From the NCBI RefSeq assembly GCF_006094435.1, contig NZ_CP034783.1, positions 5,235,001 through 5,299,000 of the forward strand: a stretch of 64,000 nt of DNA, read 5' to 3'. The translations under genes were made by a program, and so were the position numbers. The notes beneath the pieces are model-generated. The model was not told the origin of the DNA and did no database searches. It saw nothing but the letters and a program-made list of their open reading frames with translations. The stretch is from Pseudomonas sp. MPC6 (GTDB lineage Bacteria; Pseudomonadota; Gammaproteobacteria; Pseudomonadales; Pseudomonadaceae). Each line of letters starts with the position of its first letter. The stretch's first letter is position 1. Below are positions 51,330 to 59,302 of this stretch, in pieces.

Positions 51330-51446
51330 CGGCGTATGTATTGTTTTGACTAGACGCGGGCCGTGCGCCTTCCCACACTCAGGCCAGGCTTGCAACTTTC
51401 ACCACCGACAAGTCGCTCATAACAACTACAAAAACGAGGCCCTTCC

Positions 51447-52463
51447 ATGCGAAATGCATTCGTCCGTCGCACATCCCGTCTGGCTCTTGGCTGCACGCTG
51501 GTCGCTGCCGGCGCCCTTCCCGCTCTGGCCCACGCCGCCTGGCAACCGGACAAGAACGTCGAAATCGTCGTCGCCGGCGGTCCCGGAGGCGGTACCGACC
51601 AACTGGGTCGCCTGATCCAGTCGATCATCACCACCCACAAGTTCCTCGACGTCAATACCATCGTCCTGAACAAAGGCGGCGGCAATGGTGCCGAAGCCTT
51701 TCTCGACCTGAAAATGAACAAGGGCGACCCGGAAAAACTGGTGATCGGCACCAACAACATCTACCTGTTGCCGCTGGTGTCCAAGCTCGGTTATCAATGG
51801 CAGGAACTGACCCCGGTCGCGGCCGTGGCCGAGGATGACTTCATTCTCTGGAGCTATAAAGGCGCACCGTGGAAAGATGCCAAGGACTTCTATGAAGCAG
51901 CCAAGGCCGACCCGTCGAAACTGCGCATGGGCGGCAGCCAGTCCAAGGATGTCGACCAGACCCTGACCCTGCTGCTGAACCAGACCAACAACAGCAAACT
52001 GGTGTACATCCCGTTCAAGAGCGGCAGTGAAGCCGCGACCCAACTGGCCGGCAAGCACATCGCCGCCAACGTCAACAACCCCAGCGAAAGCATCAGCCAA
52101 TGGCGTGGCGACCAGGTCGAGCCGCTCTGCGTGTTCAGTAAGGAGCGCATGAGCTACACCGAGAAAGTCGCCGGCGATAAATCCTGGGCCGACGTTCCGA
52201 CCTGCCACGAACAGGGCCTGGGCATCGACCAGTACCGCTTCCCGCGCACCGTGTTCATGCCCGGCGAAGTCACCGCCGAACAGCGCGCGTTCTATGTCGA
52301 ATTGATGCGCAAAGTCACCGAGACTCCGGAATTCAAGGCCTACGTCAAGCAGAACGCGTTGGTGCCGACGTTCCTCGAAGGCGAGCCACTGACCGCCTAC
52401 ATCGAGAAAGACACCGCGCGCGTTACCCCGGTGTTCAAGGAAGCCGGCTGGCTGAAAAACTGA
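51447..52463 (+). CDS. TctC/Bug-type periplasmic substrate-binding protein
   Basis: This 338-residue protein has a signal peptide (RLALGCTLVAAGALPALAHA, cleavage near residue 31) and the Bug fold. The beginning of the mature protein reads VEIVVAGGPGGGTDQLGRLIQ, the anion-binding P-G-G-G-x-D segment of TctC proteins. LVYIPFKSGSEAATQLAGKHIAANVNNPSE is the second binding segment. It delivers a small organic acid to the TctA-TctB membrane complex. Location next to lyxD-type genes suggests a sugar acid such as L-lyxonate rather than citrate. It heads a three-gene transporter operon on the plus strand. Confidence 0.88.
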   Translation: MRNAFVRRTSRLALGCTLVAAGALPALAHAAWQPDKNVEIVVAGGPGGGTDQLGRLIQSIITTHKFLDVNTIVLNKGGGNGAEAFLDLKMNKGDPEKLVIGTNNIYLLPLVSKLGYQWQELTPVAAVAEDDFILWSYKGAPWKDAKDFYEAAKADPSKLRMGGSQSKDVDQTLTLLLNQTNNSKLVYIPFKSGSEAATQLAGKHIAANVNNPSESISQWRGDQVEPLCVFSKERMSYTEKVAGDKSWADVPTCHEQGLGIDQYRFPRTVFMPGEVTAEQRAFYVELMRKVTETPEFKAYVKQNALVPTFLEGEPLTAYIEKDTARVTPVFKEAGWLKN

Positions 52464-52516
52464 GTTGCCCGCGGCCGTCCGCCTGCGCACGGCCGTCACC
52501 TGCTGGAGGTGTTTGC

Positions 52517-53050
52517 ATGTCCCATTCTTCGGATTCACCGGCGCTGGTCGGTACCCGCTGGGTCGAACTCGGTCTGACACTCTTCACCACGCTGATCGGC
52601 GTGGTGGTGATGTACGGCAGCGTCGAACAAGGTATTGGCTGGGGCGATTCCGGCCCCGAGCCGGGTTACTTCCCCTTTTACATCGGCCTGCTGTTGAGCG
52701 CCGCGAGTGTGGGCAACGGCGTATTGACCCTGGTGCGCTGGCAAGCGCTGAGCATTTCATTCGTCAGTCGCCCTGCATTCAGGCAAGTGCTGTCGGTGTT
52801 CATCCCGATTGCGCTGTTCGTCGCGGCCATGCCGCTGACCGGTATCTATGTGGCCTCGGCCTGTTTCATCGCCTGGTTCATGTGGCATGACAAAACCCGG
52901 GGCAAACCCTATGGCAAGTTGATGATCGCGACTATATCCCTCGGTGCAGTCCTCGCCAGCTACCTGATTTTCGCACTGTGGTTCAAGGTCCCGCTGGATG
53001 CCGGCCCTCTTGGCGACTGGATTGCCCTGGCCGGGAGACAATTCAAATGA
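52517..53050 (+). CDS. TctB-type small membrane subunit
   Basis: This 177-residue protein has four hydrophobic segments. The motif GPEPGYFPFYIGLLLSAASVGNGVLTL (G-P-x-P-G-x-F-P) is the hallmark of TctB subunits. It forms the inner-membrane complex with TctA. GGAGGTGTTTGC before its ATG is a good ribosome-binding site. It lies 53 bp after tctC, and its stop overlaps the ATG of tctA (ATGA). Confidence 0.88.
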   Translation: MSHSSDSPALVGTRWVELGLTLFTTLIGVVVMYGSVEQGIGWGDSGPEPGYFPFYIGLLLSAASVGNGVLTLVRWQALSISFVSRPAFRQVLSVFIPIALFVAAMPLTGIYVASACFIAWFMWHDKTRGKPYGKLMIATISLGAVLASYLIFALWFKVPLDAGPLGDWIALAGRQFK

Positions 53051-54576
53051 GCGAGTTCGATTCCCTGCTGCAAGGCATGAACCTGATCCTGACCCCCGGC
53101 CATATCGGCCTGATGGTGATCGGCGTGCTGCTGGGCATCCTGGTCGGCGTATTGCCTGGCCTCGGCGCCCCCAATGGCGTGGCGTTGCTGCTGCCGCTGA
53201 CGTTCACCATGTCGCCGGTGTCGGCGATCATCCTGTTGTCGTGCATGTATTGGGGCGCGCTGTTCGGCGGCTCGATCACCTCGATCCTGTTCAACATCCC
53301 CGGTGAGCCCTCATCGGTGGCGACCACCTTCGACGGCTACCCGATGGCCCGCGAAGGCCGCGCCGCCGAAGCGCTGACCGCCGCCTTCAGTTCGGCGTTG
53401 ATCGGGGCGCTGGCCGGGGTCCTGCTGCTGACGTTCCTGTCGACGCGGATTGCCGAATTCGCCATGTCTTTCAGTTCGCCGGAGTTCTTCGCGGTGTACC
53501 TGCTGGCATTCTGCACCTTCATCGGCATGAGCAAGAACCCGCCGCTGAAAACCGTGGTGGCGATGATGATCGGCTTCGCCATGGCCGCGGTCGGCATGGA
53601 CACGGTCTCGGGCAACCTGCGCCTGACCTTCGACCAGCCGGCCCTGATGACCGGCATCAGTTTCGAAGTGGCGGTGATCGGCCTGTTCGGCATTGGCGAA
53701 ATCCTCTGCACGGTCGAGGAAGGCCTGGTGTTCCGCGGCGAGCATGCGCGCATCACACCGATGGTGATCCTGCGCACCTGGGCCAAGTTGCCACGTTACT
53801 GGTGGACCATCGTGCGCAGCACCCTGGTCGGCTGCTGGATGGGCATCACGCCTGGCGGGCCGACTGCGGCATCGTTCATGAGCTATAGCCTGGCGCGACG
53901 TTTCTCGAAGAACCGCGAAAACTTCGGCAAGGGGGAACTCGAAGGCGTGATCGCCCCGGAAACCGCCGACCATGCGGCCGGCACCAGCGCGCTGCTGCCC
54001 ATGCTGACCCTGGGCATTCCCGGTTCGGCCACCGCCGCCGTGATGCTCGGCGGGCTGATGATCTGGGGCCTGCACCCGGGCCCGACGCTGTTCGTCGAAC
54101 AACATGACTTCGTCTGGGGCCTGATCGCGAGCATGTACCTGGGCAACGTGGTAAGTCTGATCGTGGTGCTGGCCACCGTGCCGCTGTTCGCGTCGATCCT
54201 GCGCATTCCGTTCTCGATCATTGCACCGATCATCATCATGGTCTGCGCCATCGGTGCCTACTCGGTGCACAACTCGTTCTTCGACGTGGTGCTGATGCTC
54301 GGCTTCGGTGCGCTGGGTTATCTGTTCAAGAAACTCGGCTACCCGATCGCACCGCTGGTGCTGGCCGCAGTTCTGGGGGACAAGGCCGAAGATGCCTTCC
54401 GTCAGTCGATGCTGTTCTCCGATGGTCAGATCGGGATCTTCTGGTCGAACCCGTTGGTGGGCGGCCTGACCACGGCAGCGCTGCTGATGCTGTTCTGGCC
54501 GCTGATTTCCAAGGCGCTGCAAACCCTGACGGGCCTGCGCAAACCCCAGGTCGCCAAGCCAAAATCGGTGCTGTGA
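53047..54576 (+). CDS. TctA-type large membrane subunit
   Basis: This 509-residue permease has about twelve hydrophobic segments. The two family motifs are visible: GVLPGLGAPNGVALLLPLTFTMSP near the start and LLPMLTLGIPGSATAAVMLGGLM in the second half, with GITPGGPTAASFMSY between them. It carries the transport path for the substrate bound by TctC, driven by an ion gradient. The ATG overlaps the tctB stop by four bases. Together the three genes form a complete tripartite tricarboxylate-type transporter. In P. aeruginosa the matching locus has an MFS transporter and a porin as I recall it, so this is an alternative import system. Confidence 0.9.
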   Translation: MSEFDSLLQGMNLILTPGHIGLMVIGVLLGILVGVLPGLGAPNGVALLLPLTFTMSPVSAIILLSCMYWGALFGGSITSILFNIPGEPSSVATTFDGYPMAREGRAAEALTAAFSSALIGALAGVLLLTFLSTRIAEFAMSFSSPEFFAVYLLAFCTFIGMSKNPPLKTVVAMMIGFAMAAVGMDTVSGNLRLTFDQPALMTGISFEVAVIGLFGIGEILCTVEEGLVFRGEHARITPMVILRTWAKLPRYWWTIVRSTLVGCWMGITPGGPTAASFMSYSLARRFSKNRENFGKGELEGVIAPETADHAAGTSALLPMLTLGIPGSATAAVMLGGLMIWGLHPGPTLFVEQHDFVWGLIASMYLGNVVSLIVVLATVPLFASILRIPFSIIAPIIIMVCAIGAYSVHNSFFDVVLMLGFGALGYLFKKLGYPIAPLVLAAVLGDKAEDAFRQSMLFSDGQIGIFWSNPLVGGLTTAALLMLFWPLISKALQTLTGLRKPQVAKPKSVL

Positions 54577-54645
54577 CACAGCAATGCTGGCAACGCCTGA
54601 CATTTGTTGTCAGGCTTGCCGCAGTCCTTTTTCGCGAGCGCGACC

Positions 54646-55587
54646 ATGACCCGAATTCCTGTTGCCAATGTGATCCACAGTCGACTGCGATTGCGTCAGC
54701 TACGGCTGATGCTGGCGTTGCAGGAATTCGGTTCGTTGCGACGCGCCGCCGACCACATCGGCATGACGCAACCGGCGGCGACCAAGATGCTGCACGAAGC
54801 CGAGGACTTGCTGGGCGTGGAGCTCTTCGAGCGACTGCCCCGGGGCATGCGTTCTACCCCGTTCGGGGAAACCGTCACGTATTACGCACGCATGGTGTTC
54901 GCCGAAATCAGCGGCATGCGTGAAGAGCTGGTTGCACTTGAATCCGGCAACCTTGGGCGGGTCGCGGTCGGGGCGATTCCGGCGCTGGCCTCCGGGCTGT
55001 TGACCCGGACCATCGCGACCTTGAAACAAAGCCATCCACGGTTATCCATGAGCATCCAGGTCGACACCAGCGACGTGCTGGTGCAGGCACTGTTGCAGGA
55101 TCAACTGGATATCGTATTGGGCCGGATTCCGGCGGGTGCGCGGGCCGAGGAGTTGCTGTTCGACAGCTTGGGTGAAGAAGCGCTCTGCGTGATTGCCGGT
55201 GCGCAAAATCCCCTGGCCAAAGAAACACAGCTGAGCTGGGCGGAACTGCAGAACATGACCTGGGTGCTGCAACAGCATCCAAGCCCGATGCGCTCGATCA
55301 TCAATCAGGTGTTCCACAATGCACGGGTCGATATCCCCAGCAGCATTGTCGAAACCACCTCGATCATGACCCTGCTGTCGTTGATCCAGCAGACCGACAT
55401 GCTCGGTGTGACACCGGTGTCGGTGGTCGAGGACTATCCGGGCCGTCATCTGCTGGCCGTGTTGCCGATCAAGTTCGAAGCCCGGCTGCCCCCCTATGGG
55501 CTGATCACCCGGCGTCATCGCATTCAATCGTCGGCGATGCAGGCGTTCATGAATTCAGTGCGGGCGGAACATGCGCAAGCCAAGTAG
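54646..55587 (+). CDS. LysR-family regulator of the lyx locus
   Basis: This 313-residue LysR protein has its winged helix at about residues 15-75 (RLRLRQLRLMLALQEFGSLRRAADHIGMTQPAATKMLHEAEDLLG) and an effector domain from NLGRVAVGAIPALASG onward. It belongs to the GbpR/CbbR-like branch that senses sugar or aromatic acids. It follows tctA on the same strand, 69 bp after its stop, and is the only regulator in the locus. The ATARCC-N3-GGYTAT palindromes in both lyx promoters are the natural binding sites; this link is inferred. The ATG at 54646 has only a weak ribosome-binding site. Confidence 0.85.
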   Translation: MTRIPVANVIHSRLRLRQLRLMLALQEFGSLRRAADHIGMTQPAATKMLHEAEDLLGVELFERLPRGMRSTPFGETVTYYARMVFAEISGMREELVALESGNLGRVAVGAIPALASGLLTRTIATLKQSHPRLSMSIQVDTSDVLVQALLQDQLDIVLGRIPAGARAEELLFDSLGEEALCVIAGAQNPLAKETQLSWAELQNMTWVLQQHPSPMRSIINQVFHNARVDIPSSIVETTSIMTLLSLIQQTDMLGVTPVSVVEDYPGRHLLAVLPIKFEARLPPYGLITRRHRIQSSAMQAFMNSVRAEHAQAK

Positions 55588-55620
55588 CAAGGCCCCGGGG
55601 CATGCCCCGGAGCCTTGTTT
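55588..55620. terminator. Bidirectional terminator
   Basis: CAAGG-C-CCCGGGG pairs with CCCCGG-A-GCCTTG around CAT(G) at 55588-55617, with one mismatched pair and a TTT following. It ends both the LysR gene and the convergent EamA gene. Confidence 0.8.
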
Positions 55621-55624
55621 TGCT

Positions 55625-56488
55625 TCAAGCGGTTTTACGGAAGACGAACACCAGACCAACGATGATCAGCAACATGCCAAGCACGCTCAAGGCCGCCAGG
55701 CGATTGCCAAAAATCAGGTAGTCCATGACTGCCGTCACCGCGGGTACCAGGTAGAAAAGACTGGTGACATTCACCAGGTTGCCCCGGGCTATCAGCCGAT
55801 ACAGCAGCAACGTCGCCAGCACCGACACCACCAGTCCCATCCACAACACCGGCACGATGAACCCGCTGCCGTATTCGAAACGGAAAGGCTGGAACGGCAC
55901 GAAGATCCCGCAGAGCAACAGCCCGGCGAGGTACTGCACCGGCAGCGTGCCGAGGGGATTGTCGGTGATGCGCTTTTGCATGATCGAGCCGAAGGTCATG
56001 CTCGCCAGTGCCAGCAAACCGAAGAGCATGCCCGCCAGCGACATGCCGGCCAGACCGATGCCTTGGTAGACCACCATGATCAACCCGGTCAGACCCAGCG
56101 CCAGACCGAACATCCGGCTCCACGAACGCTGACGCTCCATCAGCACCACGGTGAGGATCGGTTGCACGCCCATGATGGTTGCCATCACGCCGGGCGTGAC
56201 TTTCAGGTCCAGGGCCAGCAGATAGAAAATCTGATAAGCGCCCAGTAACACCACGCCCGTGGCCATTGCATACATCATCGGTTTGCCGCCCTTGGGCAAT
56301 TTCAGTTTGAGCAATGGCATCAACAGCACCAGCCCGCACAACGCGATGGCGAAGCGAATCAGCAGAAATGCGAAGGGCGACGCGTGCGCCAGGCCCCATT
56401 TGGAGAAGATCGCCCCGCTGCTCCACAGCAGGACGAACAGGCTCGTGGACGCCGCCGCGAGCGCGGTTTTTTTCGAAAGGACAAACAT
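55625..56488 (-). CDS. EamA/DMT-family transporter
   Basis: This is a 287-residue, ten-helix protein with two EamA repeats. It begins SLFVLLWSSGAIFSKWGLAHASPFAFLLIRFAIA and has LDLKVTPGVMATIMGVQPILTVVLMERQRSW at the end of the first repeat. The second repeat has TSLFYLVPAVTAVMDYLIFGNRL. Substrate unknown. The ATG at 56488 follows AGGTG at six bases; the in-frame GTG at 56497 is less likely. It is convergent with the lyx LysR gene and shares its terminator. Confidence 0.87.
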   Translation of the reverse strand: MFVLSKKTALAAASTSLFVLLWSSGAIFSKWGLAHASPFAFLLIRFAIALCGLVLLMPLLKLKLPKGGKPMMYAMATGVVLLGAYQIFYLLALDLKVTPGVMATIMGVQPILTVVLMERQRSWSRMFGLALGLTGLIMVVYQGIGLAGMSLAGMLFGLLALASMTFGSIMQKRITDNPLGTLPVQYLAGLLLCGIFVPFQPFRFEYGSGFIVPVLWMGLVVSVLATLLLYRLIARGNLVNVTSLFYLVPAVTAVMDYLIFGNRLAALSVLGMLLIIVGLVFVFRKTA

Positions 56489-56583
56489 GAATGCCACCTG
56501 TAGTCAGGCAAAAAGCCAACTCAGCCGAAGCTGAAATCCAGTAGTTTTTTCAAGCGGGCACGGGGAACAGCAGAAAAAACTGA

Positions 56584-56748
56584 TCAGCCCGAAATGCCGA
56601 CGCCTGGCGGTGATACGACTGCGCACACCGGCGTGCTGCTGACAGGTGGGGGGTAATGACTGATCTGCACCGGTTGCTGGTTCCCGCACGGCACGACGCC
56701 AGCGTTGACCGCTGAATCGACTACCGCGTTGATGAGGGAAGCTGGCAT
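56584..56748 (-). CDS. Possible 54-residue small protein
   Basis: The frame reads MPASLINAVVDSAVNAGVVPCGNQQPV followed by a proline- and valine-rich end with two cysteines (PCGN and TPVCAVV). It starts with an amphipathic helix. No family was recognised and the ribosome-binding site is weak, so this may be a chance frame. It lies alone between the EamA gene and a REP pair. Confidence 0.3.
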   Translation of the reverse strand: MPASLINAVVDSAVNAGVVPCGNQQPVQISHYPPPVSSTPVCAVVSPPGVGISG

Positions 56749-56840
56749 GGGCTGATCTTTTTTGAGGGGTGGATCGGTGGTTTGGAGAACGACCGAGCGC
56801 CGACTATAACCAGCGCGTGGCATGGATTGCAATAACGCTC

Positions 56841-56940
56841 TGTAGGAGCGAGCTTGCTCGCGATGGACGTTAACGATAATGCGTTTTTTCTGGGTAAACG
56901 CGTAGTCCTTGAATCCATCGCGAGCAAGCTCGCTCCTACA
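56841..56940. repeat. REP pair downstream of lpxO
   Basis: Inverted arms of the TGTAGGAGCGAGCTTGCTCGCGATGGA type are present. The arms extend into ATGGA/TCCAT, giving a longer stem than usual. Confidence 0.9.
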
Positions 56941-56969
56941 GGGACCGATATTCTATTCGGGAATAGGCA

Positions 56970-57908
56970 TCAGCCAAACAGCCAATAACCCAACAACGTC
57001 AGGACTACGACCGCCAGCATCGGTCGCATCACGCGGTAAGCCTTGGGGTTGCGGCGCTTCCACTGTTTGATCCCGCCACTGAAGCTGTCGCCGAAGTTCT
57101 TGCTCCAGGCATAGGCCTGGTTGATCCCGCCAACACGTTCGTCATCCAGGTTCTGCGGTGCGGTGGCACGCCCCAGGAAGCCACTGACCCAACGGTTGAT
57201 GCGGGTCATGAAGCGGTTGCTCAATGGGCGTTCGACATCGCAGAACAGGATGACCCGGGTCTTCTCGGTTTCGTTCTTGACCCAGTGCACATAGGTCTCG
57301 TCGAACATCACGTCCTCGCCATCGCGCCAGGCGTAAATCTGACCATCGACGAAAATGCGGCAGTCGTCGGAGTTCGGCGTCGACAGTCCCAAGTGATAAC
57401 GCAGGGAGCCGGCAAATGGATCGCGGTGCGGGTTGAGGTGACTGCCGCCCGGCAGCAAGGCGAACATGGCGCCTTTGACGTTGGGAATGCCGCTGAGCAG
57501 GGCCACGGTTTTTGGGCACAGGGTTTGTGCCGACGGCAGCGGTTTGTCATACCACTTGAGATAGAAGCGCTTCCAGCCCTTCTTGAAGAACGAGCCGAAA
57601 CCGGCATCGTTGTTCTTCTCGGCAGCGCGGATGTAGCCCTCGTCGAACAGGTGCATCGCTTCGTCGCGGATGACTTCCCAGTTGTCCTTGAGTACATCCA
57701 GTTCGGGGAATTTGCTGCGGTCCAGATAGGGCCTGGACGGTACGCTGGAGAACAGGTACATCAAGGCGTTATAGGGGGCAAACAGCGCCGAGTGATTGAC
57801 GAACTGACGCAGCACCGGCAATCGTGCCTTGCCGCGCAAATGCACATAAAGAGTACTGCTCAGAAACAGCAGCAACAGCGACGCCTTCGCGGCAAGGGAA
57901 AAGGTCAT
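56970..57908 (-). CDS. lpxO: Aspartyl/asparaginyl beta-hydroxylase family, LpxO-like
   Basis: This 312-residue membrane-anchored enzyme of the LpxO type has one N-terminal helix (AAKASLLLLFLSSTLYVHL) and a C-terminal one (MLAVVVLTLLGYWLFG). The iron site is H-x-D in LNPHRDPFAGSLRYHLGLSTPNS and the second His in MFDETYVHWVKNETEKTRVILFCDVERPL. LpxO hydroxylates the secondary acyl chain of lipid A using 2-oxoglutarate and oxygen. P. aeruginosa has two LpxO paralogues with different acyl positions; which one this matches was not determined. AAGGAG six bases before the ATG at 57908 supports the start. A short palindrome lies about 100 bp upstream. Confidence 0.85.
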   Translation of the reverse strand: MTFSLAAKASLLLLFLSSTLYVHLRGKARLPVLRQFVNHSALFAPYNALMYLFSSVPSRPYLDRSKFPELDVLKDNWEVIRDEAMHLFDEGYIRAAEKNNDAGFGSFFKKGWKRFYLKWYDKPLPSAQTLCPKTVALLSGIPNVKGAMFALLPGGSHLNPHRDPFAGSLRYHLGLSTPNSDDCRIFVDGQIYAWRDGEDVMFDETYVHWVKNETEKTRVILFCDVERPLSNRFMTRINRWVSGFLGRATAPQNLDDERVGGINQAYAWSKNFGDSFSGGIKQWKRRNPKAYRVMRPMLAVVVLTLLGYWLFG

Positions 57909-58006
57909 CAGCAACTCCTTGATAGTCGACAACTCTGCACAACGCCATTTACCCGACGTGGCAGTCGGCATGATAAACATTACCGGCTGCAGGAAAAACC
58001 GCATAA

Positions 58007-58025
58007 CTCAACATTCAGTGTTGAG
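58007..58025. promoter_or_regulatory. Palindrome upstream of lpxO
   Basis: CTCAACA-TTCAG-TGTTGAG is a perfect 7-5-7 inverted repeat about 100 bp before the lpxO start. It could be an operator or a hairpin in the leader. The rest of 57909-58122 shows nothing recognisable. Confidence 0.25.
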
Positions 58026-58122
58026 GAATTTGCAACAAAGCACTTCTAACACAAGGTTCCTGAAGGGGGGCTGACCTGAGTCAACCGCCCTTTCACAAGA
58101 TAAAAAACAAGATTAGAAACCA

Positions 58123-58200
58123 GATCAAAAGATCGCAGCCTGCGGCAGCTCCTACACAATCTCCCGGATTGGCGCAGCCTGCGATCTTTTGATTTTTTCA
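58123..58200. repeat. Inverted repeat of the GATCGCAGCCTGCGGCAGCTCCTACA family
   Basis: GATCAAAAGATCGCAGCCTGCG pairs with CGCAGCCTGCGATCTTTTGAT except in the middle, and TTTTTTC follows on the plus strand. The left unit continues GGCAGCTCCTACA, the complement of the single copy at 15572. It lies directly after the cysK stop and could end transcription on the plus strand. Confidence 0.7.
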
Positions 58201-58201
58201 G

Positions 58202-59176
58202 TTACTGCTGAGTCTCCTGCTCGGTAAACAGATCACTGAACAACATGCTCGACAGGTAGCGCTCGCCGGAATCGGGCAGGATCACCACGATGGTCTTGCC
58301 CTGCATCTCCGGGGTTTCCGCCAGTCGGACCGCTACAGCCATCGCCGCGCCAGAGGAGATCCCGCACAGAATGCCTTCTTCCTGCATCAAACGCAGGGCC
58401 ATGGCCTTGGACTCTTCGTCGCTGACCAGCTCGACCCGATCGACCATCGACAGGTCCAGGTTCTTCGGCACGAAGCCGGCCCCGATACCCTGGATCTTGT
58501 GCGGGCTCGGCTTGATCTCCTCCCCGGCCAGCGCCTGACTGATGACCGGCGATGACACCGGCTCCACGGCCACCGAAATGATCGGTTTGCCCTGGGTATT
58601 CTTGATATACCGCGAAACCCCGGTAATGGTTCCACCCGTTCCGACGCCCGCCACCAATACATCGACCGCACCATCGGTATCGTTCCAGATTTCCGGGCCG
58701 GTGGTTTTCTCGTGAATGGCCGGGTTGGCCGGATTGTCGAACTGTGCGGGCATGAAATAGTTGGACGGGGCGCTGGCAACAATTTCAGCTGCTTTCTCGA
58801 TCGCACCCTTCATGCCCTTGGCCGGTTCGGTCAAGACCAGATCGGCACCGAGCGCCTTGAGCACTTTGCGTCGCTCGATGCTCATGGAGGACGGCATGGT
58901 CAGCATCAACTTGTAACCACGCGCCGCGGCAACGAACGCGAGGCCGATACCGGTATTGCCCGAGGTCGGCTCGACGATGGTCATGCCTGCTTTGAGTTTG
59001 CCGGAGCTTTCGGCGTCCCAGATCATGTTCGCGCCGATCCGGCACTTGACCGAATAACCCGGGTTGCGCCCTTCGGTCTTGGCCAGGATGGTCACGCCGC
59101 GCGGGGCGATGCGGTTGATCTGCACCAGCGGCGTATTGCCGATGGAATGGGCGTTGTCAGCGAAAATACGGCTCAT
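58202..59176 (-). CDS. cysK: Cysteine synthase A (O-acetylserine sulfhydrylase)
   Basis: CysK joins sulfide to O-acetylserine to make cysteine, using pyridoxal phosphate. The 324-residue protein has the PLP lysine at residue 44 in [15 protein letters not shown], the phosphate and substrate loop [29 protein letters not shown] for the phosphate of PLP, and [12 protein letters not shown] near the end. These are the standard CysK signatures. The ATG at 59176 begins [18 protein letters not shown]. It is divergent from the DUF748 gene and is probably monocistronic. Confidence 0.95.
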   Translation of the reverse strand: MSRIFADNAHSIGNTPLVQINRIAPRGVTILAKTEGRNPGYSVKCRIGANMIWDAESSGKLKAGMTIVEPTSGNTGIGLAFVAAARGYKLMLTMPSSMSIERRKVLKALGADLVLTEPAKGMKGAIEKAAEIVASAPSNYFMPAQFDNPANPAIHEKTTGPEIWNDTDGAVDVLVAGVGTGGTITGVSRYIKNTQGKPIISVAVEPVSSPVISQALAGEEIKPSPHKIQGIGAGFVPKNLDLSMVDRVELVSDEESKAMALRLMQEEGILCGISSGAAMAVAVRLAETPEMQGKTIVVILPDSGERYLSSMLFSDLFTEQETQQ

Positions 59177-59302
59177 GGCTGGGTCCTTGTACAGCATTGA
59201 ATAAGCCCTCCAAGGTATGCCTGTTGCCTGTGGTCGTCCAGTCAGTCGAACGTCCGGTTACAACCACAGTCAATGGCTTTACATCACCAGAGATTTGCCA
59301 TC

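Larger units (their letters stand above)
51097..51446. promoter_or_regulatory. Divergent promoter region of the lyx transport and amidohydrolase operons
   Basis: This 350-bp spacer lies between the minus-strand amidohydrolase-pdxA-like pair and the plus-strand tctC-B-A genes. It carries two palindromes at 51186-51200 and 51315-51329 and a GATAACCG half-site at 51153-51160. No gene is supported inside it. Confidence 0.6.

Noticed and set aside
55635..56519. A 294-codon frame overlapping the EamA gene on the same strand
   Set aside because: It has no membrane segments, while the other frame has ten helices and the EamA repeats.
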